This document shows positions 7,219-13,940 of a stretch of DNA of 18,365 nucleotides, piece by piece (within the stretch, counting starts at the first letter, position 1; every line of letters begins with the position of its first letter). Under the pieces are notes generated by a model that saw nothing but the letters and a program-made list of their open reading frames with translations, did not search any database and was not told the DNA's origin. The position numbers were made by a program, and so were the translations under genes. This DNA comes from Pseudomonadota bacterium (GTDB lineage Bacteria > Pseudomonadota > Alphaproteobacteria > Sphingomonadales > Sphingomonadaceae), in NCBI GenBank assembly GCA_023423775.1, contig JAFAEZ010000123.1, forward strand, positions 1 to 18,365. The letters are read 5' to 3'.

Positions 7219-8259
7219 GTGGCAGGGGGGCCTCGCATCGTCATGCTGGGCGCCGGCTCGGTCGGCTGCTTCGTTGGCGGCGCGTGGCTGGCGGCAGGAT
7301 GCCAGGTCTCCTTCGTCGGCCGCGAGCGCGTCCGCGCCGAGATCGCCGAACATGGCCTCGGCCTCAGCGACCAGCAGGGCTGGCGCATCCACCTCGCCCC
7401 CGATCTGATCGATTTCGCGACCAAGCCCGCCGTGCTGAAGAAGGCCGACATCGTCGCCTTGTGCGTCAAGAGCATCGGCACCGAGGCCGCGGCCAAGGAC
7501 ATCGCCCGCCACGTCCCAGCAGGCGCGACGGTGATCAGCTTCCAGAACGGGATCAGCAATGCCGACACGCTGAAGGCGCTGCTGCCCCGCCATGCAATCG
7601 TACAGGGCATGGTGCCATATAATGTCGTCCGGCTCGGCCCCGGCCGCTGGCACCGCGCGACCTGGGGCGAGCTCACCGCGGCCCGTACCGAGGAGACCGC
7701 TGCTCTGGCGGCGAAGATCGGCGACCGGCCGGGCCGCCTGTTCCTGTCGGACGACATGGGCTCGGTGCTGTGGGGCAAGCTTCTCTTCAACCTCAACAAT
7801 GCGATCAACGCTTTGTCGGGCACGACCATCCTGGAGGAGCTCCGCCAGCGCGATTACCGCCGCGTGATGGCGGCCGCGATCGTCGAGACTCTGGAGTTGC
7901 TCGACGCCGCCGGCATCGAGCCGGCCAAGATCGGCCAGGTCGCGCCCAAACTGCTGCCGCACGTGATCGGCTCGCCCGATATCGTGTTCCGCAACCTCTT
8001 CCTGCGCATCCAGAAGATCGATCCCAAAGCCCGTTCGTCGATGTCGGATGATTTCGCCGCCGGGCGCCGGACCGAGATCGACTATCTGAACGGCGAAGTG
8101 GTGCGGCTCGCCGAGAGGCTCGGCCGCAAGGCGCCGATCAACGCCGCGATCGTCGCCTTGGTCAAGCAGGCCGAGGCAGGCGTCGAGCGGACCTGGAGCG
8201 CCAAGGAATTGCGCGACCATGTCCTCGGCGGCCATACCGTGGCCGGCTTCGGCTACTAA
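7219..8259 (+). CDS. panE: 2-dehydropantoate 2-reductase family protein
   Basis: The product is 346 residues. An N-terminal Rossmann fold has the NADP motif GAGSVG at 11-16 and LCVKS with Lys84. ISFQNGISN (Asn110) follows. The C-terminal helical domain has WGKLLFNLNNAINAL (Lys187 and the Asn cluster) and the family signature RRTEIDYLNGEVVRLAERLG. These fit ketopantoate reductase, which makes pantoate for pantothenate and coenzyme A with NADPH. Some members of this superfamily act on other 2-oxo acids, and spacing between the catalytic Lys and Asn residues is two residues longer than in E. coli PanE. Substrate is therefore inferred. The GTG start lies 3 bases after the queF stop, which suggests co-transcription. 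The stop is 7 bases from that of the convergent ABC-F gene. Confidence 0.85.
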   Translation: MAGGPRIVMLGAGSVGCFVGGAWLAAGCQVSFVGRERVRAEIAEHGLGLSDQQGWRIHLAPDLIDFATKPAVLKKADIVALCVKSIGTEAAAKDIARHVPAGATVISFQNGISNADTLKALLPRHAIVQGMVPYNVVRLGPGRWHRATWGELTAARTEETAALAAKIGDRPGRLFLSDDMGSVLWGKLLFNLNNAINALSGTTILEELRQRDYRRVMAAAIVETLELLDAAGIEPAKIGQVAPKLLPHVIGSPDIVFRNLFLRIQKIDPKARSSMSDDFAAGRRTEIDYLNGEVVRLAERLGRKAPINAAIVALVKQAEAGVERTWSAKELRDHVLGGHTVAGFGY

Positions 8260-8266
8260 CGAGGGA

Positions 8267-10048
<1,782 letters not shown>

Positions 10049-10054
10049 GGGCGC

Positions 10055-10083
10055 GACATAGGGGCTTCGATCGGGATCGTCAC
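10055..10083 (-). promoter_or_regulatory. Candidate sigma-70 promoter placing transcription start at the uup ATG
   Basis: Read on the minus strand, GTGACG (10083-10078) and TATGTC (10060-10055) are separated by exactly 17 bases. The -10-like box ends only 6 bases before the ATG at 10048, so the predicted start of transcription falls on the start codon. The absence of any Shine-Dalgarno sequence before this ATG fits a leaderless mRNA. The boxes are only moderate matches (4/6 and 3/6), so chance is a real alternative. Confidence 0.3.
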
Positions 10084-10202
10084 CCCGGCGCGCACCGCTT
10101 GCTCGCGCTGGCCTGCCCATCTCTCCGCCAGGCGGCTGCTTTGCCTTGCCTCCAAAGGCTTGCCCGGCGCGAGGCCGCAACATTAAGGTCACCCTTCCGA
10201 AG

Positions 10203-10220
10203 CATTCATGGCCTATTCAA
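10203..10220 (+). promoter_or_regulatory. Candidate OmpR/PhoB-type direct-repeat operator
   Basis: ATTCA occurs at 10204-10208 and again at 10215-10219, 11 bases apart, with wider half-sites CATTCAT and TATTCAA. One helical turn between direct half-sites is the usual geometry for winged-helix OmpR/PhoB response regulators. It lies about 50 bases upstream of the PepSY-like gene that leads into such a regulator, so autoregulation is a reasonable guess. No strong promoter can be read next to it. Confidence 0.3.
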
Positions 10221-10269
10221 TGCCGCGCCTCTATTCCGGCGTTGAAACCAAGCTAGAAGCGAATTTCAG

Positions 10270-10587
10270 ATGGCCCTGCGTTCCACCCTCCTTGCCGCCG
10301 CCCTCGGGCTCGTGATCGGCACGTCCGCGCTGGCGCCCCCGGCCGATGCGCGACCGCGCGACCGCGAGCAGGAGGCGGCCTATAAGGGCACTCGCGACGG
10401 CCATTTCCTGCCGCTGCGCGCCATCGAATCCCGTGTCCTCCCCCGTATGGGCGGCGCCGATTATCTCGGCCCCGAGCTCGATCCCGGCGCCGGCATCTAT
10501 CGCCTGAAGTTCATGCGCGGCGGCCGGGTCATCTGGGTCGACGTCGATGCGCGCACCGGACAGGTCCTCGGACGCTCCGGCCACTAA
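10270..10587 (+). CDS. Secreted PepSY-like protein next to a two-component system
   Basis: The product is 105 residues with a signal peptide at about 1-27 (LLAAALGLVIGTSALAPPADA), so it is probably periplasmic. The mature part reads like a single PepSY-type domain: HFLPLRAIESRVLPRM forms the helix, GIYRLKFMRGGRVIWVDVDA the strands, and RTGQVLGRSG the typical DAxTGxVL-like end. PepSY domains often inhibit peptidases or serve as partners of sensor systems. Similar small PepSY proteins are often coded just upstream of an OmpR-type regulator and kinase, as here (96 bases before the regulator). It could modulate the kinase's periplasmic domain, but that is inference. The ribosome-binding site is weak (GAAG about 11 bases upstream). 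Confidence 0.78.
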   Translation: MALRSTLLAAALGLVIGTSALAPPADARPRDREQEAAYKGTRDGHFLPLRAIESRVLPRMGGADYLGPELDPGAGIYRLKFMRGGRVIWVDVDARTGQVLGRSGH

Positions 10588-10627
10588 GCCGCACACTTCA
10601 TCCTTCCGCGCGTGAAACCATTGGCCC

Positions 10628-10656
10628 TTGGACTGGTTGGGCGGCTACACTATGTG
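10628..10656 (+). promoter_or_regulatory. Candidate promoter for the response-regulator gene
   Basis: TTGGAC (10628-10633) and TATGTG (10651-10656) are separated by 17 bases in the gap between the PepSY-like gene and the response regulator. That would start transcription near 10663, about 20 bases before the ATG, with AGAGGGG as the ribosome-binding site. If it is used, the regulator and kinase can be made without the PepSY gene. Boxes match the consensus only partly. Confidence 0.35.
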
Positions 10657-10669
10657 CCATTGACCAGTC
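10631..10669. promoter_or_regulatory. 7-base inverted repeat straddling the candidate regulator promoter
   Basis: GACTGGT (10631-10637) and ACCAGTC (10663-10669) are perfect reverse complements. The left arm overlaps the candidate -35 box and the right arm falls at the predicted transcription start, just before the Shine-Dalgarno sequence. It could be an operator for a dimeric repressor. In read-through RNA it could form a hairpin that affects translation of the regulator. Confidence 0.3.
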
Positions 10670-10682
10670 AGAGGGGATAAAG

Positions 10683-11348
10683 ATGCGGGTTCTCATCGTC
10701 GAGGACGAGCCCAATCTGGGGCGCCAGCTCCGTGCGACGCTGGAGGGCGCCGGCTATGCCGTCGACCTCGCCACGGACGGCGAGGACGGCCATTATCTCG
10801 GCTCGACCGAAAGCTACGATGCGATCATCCTCGATCTTGGCCTGCCCGAGGTGGACGGCCTGACCGTGCTCGACCGCTGGCGCAAGGAGGGGATCAAGGT
10901 CCCGGTGCTGGTGCTGACGGCGCGCGACAGCTGGTCGGACAAGGTCGCGGGCCTCGATGCCGGCGCCGACGATTATCTCGCCAAGCCCTTCCAGACCGAG
11001 GAATTGATCGCCCGGCTGCGCGCGCTCATCCGTCGCGCCTCGGGCAATGCCTCGACCGAGCTGACCGCCGGCGACGTCCGCCTCGACACCCGCTCGGGCA
11101 AGGTGACGCTGGACGGCGAGCCGGTGAAGCTCACCGCGCAGGAATACAAGCTCCTCTCCTACCTGATGCACCACAAGGGCAAGGTCGTCTCGCGCACCGA
11201 GCTGATCGAACATATATACGACCAGGATTTCGACCGGGATTCGAACACGATCGAGGTGTTCGTCACGCGCATTCGCAAGAAGCTCGGCCCCGACGTGATC
11301 ACCACCATCCGCGGTCTCGGCTATTCGCTGGAGGATCCGCGCGCTTGA
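10683..11348 (+). CDS. OmpR/PhoB-family response regulator transcription factor
   Basis: The product is 221 residues. The receiver domain (1 to about 115) has the acidic pocket VEDE at 7-10, the phospho-acceptor Asp51 in IILDLGLPEVDG, Thr79 in LVLTARD and Lys101 in LAKPF. The winged-helix DNA-binding domain (about 125-218) has KLTAQEYKLLSYLMHHKGKVVS, the recognition-helix region SNTIEVFVTRIRKKLG and the wing TTIRGLGYSL. This is the PhoP/QseB-like subgroup, and the neighbouring kinase has a PhoQ-like phosphorylation motif. AGAGGGG lies about 7 bases before the ATG. The kinase gene begins 19 bases after the stop, so the two are almost certainly co-transcribed. The signal sensed is not evident from the sequence. 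Confidence 0.95.
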   Translation: MRVLIVEDEPNLGRQLRATLEGAGYAVDLATDGEDGHYLGSTESYDAIILDLGLPEVDGLTVLDRWRKEGIKVPVLVLTARDSWSDKVAGLDAGADDYLAKPFQTEELIARLRALIRRASGNASTELTAGDVRLDTRSGKVTLDGEPVKLTAQEYKLLSYLMHHKGKVVSRTELIEHIYDQDFDRDSNTIEVFVTRIRKKLGPDVITTIRGLGYSLEDPRA

Positions 11349-11367
11349 TCGCCCCGCGGACCGGCCC

Positions 11368-12756
11368 ATGAAGTCCGCCTTCCGCCTTCCCTTCCCGCGC
11401 CGCCGCAAAACCGGTCAGCCAGGCTCCACGGGCTCGCTGACCTGGCGCATGATCGGCGTCGCGACGCTGTGGATCGCCCTGCTGCTCGGCGTCGGCGGCT
11501 TTGCGCTCGATCGCGTGCTGGCGTCGGCGATCACGCGCAACTTCGATTCGCAGCTCGATTACGTGCTGACCGCCTTGATCGCTTCCTCGGAGATCGGGCC
11601 GGACGGTGAGGTCTATTTCAACCGGCCGCCGGCCGACCAACGCTTCCTCGAACCCTATTCGGGCCTCTATTTCCAGATCAGCGGCAAGGGCGCCGAGCGG
11701 TTCGCCTCGCGCTCGCTCTGGGACCGGGCGTTGCGCGTCAACACGTCGCACAATGATTTCGAGCTGCACGATTATGACAGCACCGAGTTTCGCGACGAGC
11801 CGTTGCGGGTGCTGGAGCGCGACGTCATGCTTCCTGGATCGGACGTGCGCTGGCGCTTCCAGGTCGCGCAGAGCCGCGAGGCGCTCGAGGACCAGATCAA
11901 CGTCCTGCGCAAGACGATGGTGCGCTCGTTCGGGGTGCTCGGTCTTGGCCTGCTGATCATGGCCGCGATCCAGGCCTTTTACGGCCTGTGGCCGTTGCGC
12001 CGCGTGCGCCGCGCCATCGCTCAGGTCCGATCCGGCGAGAAATCCCGCATCGAGGAACGATTCCCGCGCGAGATCGAGCCGCTGACGCAGGAGCTGAACG
12101 ACCTGCTCGTCCATAACGAGGTGCAGGCCGAGGAGGCGCGCCGCCATGCCGGCAACCTCGCCCACGCGCTCAAGACGCCGCTCACCGTGCTGACCAACGC
12201 CGCCACCGCGAACAGCCCCGACCTCGACGAGACGGTGTGCCGCGAGGTGACGACGATGCGCCGCCAGGTCGACCATCATCTCGCCCGCGCCCGCGCGATC
12301 GGCCGCCGGTCGAGCGCTCAGGCCCGCGCCGAGGTGTGGCCGGCTCTGGAAGCGGTCGAGCGCGCGGTGAGCCGGCTCTATCCGGATGTCACGATCGACC
12401 TTGCCGGCGACAAGGACGTGGCGGTCAGGGTCGAGCGCCAGGATCTGGACGAGCTGGTCGGGAATCTGATCGAGAATGCCGCCAAATATGGCGGGGGCCG
12501 CGTCTTCGTGACCGTCCGCCGCACGCCCGAATGCGCCGAGATCGAGGTCGAGGATGACGGCCCCGGCATACCCGAGGCACAGCGCGCCAGCATCTTCGAC
12601 CGCGGCGCCCGGCTCGATCTCGAGAAGCCCGGCACCGGCCTCGGCCTCGCTATCGTCCGCGACGTCGCCGAGATCTACGAGGGTTCCGTCGCACTGGAGG
12701 AAAGCGAGGATCTGGGCGGCCTGCTCGCGCGGCTGAAGCTGCCGCTGGCACCCTAG
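11368..12756 (+). CDS. Sensor histidine kinase, PhoQ-like
   Basis: The product is 462 residues and is an inner-membrane kinase. Membrane helices lie at about 26-48 and 187-209. They bound a periplasmic sensor domain of about 138 residues with several acidic runs (NDFELHDYDSTEFRDEP), which might bind cations as PhoQ does; that is inference. A short HAMP-like linker follows (about 208-258). The phosphorylation site is His266 in NLAHALKTPLTVL, the HxLKTPL variant found in PhoQ-type kinases. The ATPase part has NLIENAAKYGG (N box, 366-376), EDDGPGIP (G1) and GTGLGLAIV (G2, 422-430). The basic N-terminus (PFPRRRKTG) is cytoplasmic. Its partner is the response regulator immediately upstream. No Shine-Dalgarno sequence is obvious before the ATG. 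Confidence 0.93.
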   Translation: MKSAFRLPFPRRRKTGQPGSTGSLTWRMIGVATLWIALLLGVGGFALDRVLASAITRNFDSQLDYVLTALIASSEIGPDGEVYFNRPPADQRFLEPYSGLYFQISGKGAERFASRSLWDRALRVNTSHNDFELHDYDSTEFRDEPLRVLERDVMLPGSDVRWRFQVAQSREALEDQINVLRKTMVRSFGVLGLGLLIMAAIQAFYGLWPLRRVRRAIAQVRSGEKSRIEERFPREIEPLTQELNDLLVHNEVQAEEARRHAGNLAHALKTPLTVLTNAATANSPDLDETVCREVTTMRRQVDHHLARARAIGRRSSAQARAEVWPALEAVERAVSRLYPDVTIDLAGDKDVAVRVERQDLDELVGNLIENAAKYGGGRVFVTVRRTPECAEIEVEDDGPGIPEAQRASIFDRGARLDLEKPGTGLGLAIVRDVAEIYEGSVALEESEDLGGLLARLKLPLAP

Positions 12757-12808
12757 TGGGTCGCACGGTCTTGCCTTTGGCCGCTCCAGCGCGCACAGGC
12801 TGCGGCCG

Positions 12809-13822
12809 ATGACCGCGACCATCCACCAGATCGGCGGCGCGCGCGCGCCTTCTCTCGACCCGATGATGCAGCTCGTCGCGAGCGACCTGAACCACGTCAA
12901 CACGGTCATTCTGGACCGGATGCAGAGCCAGATCCCGCTCATTCCGGAACTGGCCGGGCATTTGATCGCCAGCGGCGGCAAGCGGATGCGGCCGATGCTG
13001 ACTTTGGCCTGCGCCCGCCTGCTCGATTATGGCGGCACCCGCCACCACAAGCTCGCCGCCGCGGTCGAGTTCATCCACACCGCCACTTTGCTCCACGACG
13101 ATGTCGTCGACGGCTCGGGCATGCGCCGCGGCAAGCGCACCGCCAACATCATCTGGGGCAATCCGGCCAGCGTGCTGGTGGGCGACTTCCTGTTCGCACG
13201 CAGCTTCGAACTGATGGTCGAGGACGGCAGCCTCAAGGTGCTGCGCCTCCTCTCGCACGTCTCAGCCGTGATGGCGGAGGGCGAAGTAGACCAGCTGACC
13301 GCGCAACGGCGGATCGAGACCAGCGAGGACCATTATCTTGGCATCATCACCGCCAAGACGGCCGTGCTGTTCGCCGCCGCCTGCCAGGTCGCGGCGATGG
13401 TCGGCGAACGCGACGAGACGGTCGAGCAGGCGCTCGACGCTTATGGCCGCTGTCTCGGCATCGCCTTCCAGTTGGTCGACGATGCGATCGATTATGCCTC
13501 GAGCGCCGAAACGATGGGCAAGGGAGTGGGTGACGACTTCCGCGACGGCAAGGTGACCCTGCCGGTGATCCTCGCTTACGCCCGCGGCAGCGATACCGAA
13601 CGCACATTCTGGCGCGACGCCATCGAAGGCCGGCGCGCCTCCGACGAGGATCTCGATTACGCCACCACCCTGCTCCGCCAGCACAATGCGATCGACGACA
13701 CCATCGCCCGCGCCCGCCATTACGGCCAGCGAGCGATCGACGCGCTCGGTCCCTTCCCGGCCGGTAAGGCAAAGTCGGCTTTGATCGAGGCCGTCGAGTT
13801 CGCCATCTCGCGCGCTTATTGA
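12809..13822 (+). CDS. ispB: Polyprenyl (octaprenyl-type) diphosphate synthase
   Basis: This 337-residue trans-prenyltransferase elongates farnesyl diphosphate with isopentenyl diphosphate to make the quinone side chain. Sphingomonads use a ten-unit ubiquinone, so the product may be decaprenyl rather than octaprenyl diphosphate; the sequence alone does not settle this. Motifs are SGGKRMRP at 55-62, the first Asp-rich motif LLHDDVVD (Asp97, Asp98, Asp101), GDFLFARSF at 125-133 and the second Asp-rich motif FQLVDDAID (Asp224, Asp225, Asp228). Small residues (Ala, Thr) at the positions before the first Asp motif fit a long-chain product. The gap after the kinase gene is 52 bases, with no clear promoter or Shine-Dalgarno sequence. 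The stop is followed at once by a GC-rich inverted repeat. Confidence 0.92.
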   Translation: MTATIHQIGGARAPSLDPMMQLVASDLNHVNTVILDRMQSQIPLIPELAGHLIASGGKRMRPMLTLACARLLDYGGTRHHKLAAAVEFIHTATLLHDDVVDGSGMRRGKRTANIIWGNPASVLVGDFLFARSFELMVEDGSLKVLRLLSHVSAVMAEGEVDQLTAQRRIETSEDHYLGIITAKTAVLFAAACQVAAMVGERDETVEQALDAYGRCLGIAFQLVDDAIDYASSAETMGKGVGDDFRDGKVTLPVILAYARGSDTERTFWRDAIEGRRASDEDLDYATTLLRQHNAIDDTIARARHYGQRAIDALGPFPAGKAKSALIEAVEFAISRAY

Positions 13823-13823
13823 G

Positions 13824-13860
13824 CCTCCCCTCCCGCAGGCGGCAGGGGATTGAGGGGAGG
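13824..13860. repeat. CCTCCCCT/AGGGGAGG inverted repeat after ispB
   Basis: CCTCCCCT (13824-13831) and AGGGGAGG (13853-13860) are perfect 8-base reverse complements. An inner AGGGG at 13844-13848 could pair with the same CCCCT. The repeat starts 2 bases after the ispB stop. It resembles a dispersed sphingomonad/caulobacter intergenic repeat and is related to the palindrome at 13918. It may terminate or stabilise the ispB transcript, but no U-tract follows. Confidence 0.5.
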
Positions 13861-13917
13861 GCCGGTCGGTGACAAGAGACACCGTGCCCGATCGTGAAGC
13901 GACATCCCCTCCCATGG

Positions 13918-13939
13918 CCCCTCCCGCAAGCGGGAGGGG
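13918..13939. repeat. Perfect palindrome overlapping the hrpB translation start region
   Basis: CCCCTCCCGC (13918-13927) and GCGGGAGGGG (13930-13939) are perfect 10-base arms around AA. The right arm contains GGGAGGGG, the only Shine-Dalgarno-like sequence before the best-fitting hrpB start (GTG at 13941). A third CCCCTCCC word lies at 13906. The element belongs to the same type of repeat as the one at 13824. In RNA it would form a stable hairpin that hides the ribosome-binding site. Confidence 0.6.
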
Positions 13940-13940
13940 G

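Noticed and set aside
8260..8266. Shared bidirectional terminator between the panE-like and uup genes
   Set aside because: Only 7 bases separate the two stops and no hairpin can be formed around them.
10242..10247. TTGAAA as a -35 box for the PepSY-like gene
   Set aside because: A -10 box at normal spacing would fall on or next to the ATG at 10270 and no -10-like sequence is present there.
11299..12981. 560-codon minus-strand frame opposite the histidine kinase
   Set aside because: The kinase has all expected boxes in the sense frame; the antisense product is His-, Asp- and Arg-rich shadow sequence.
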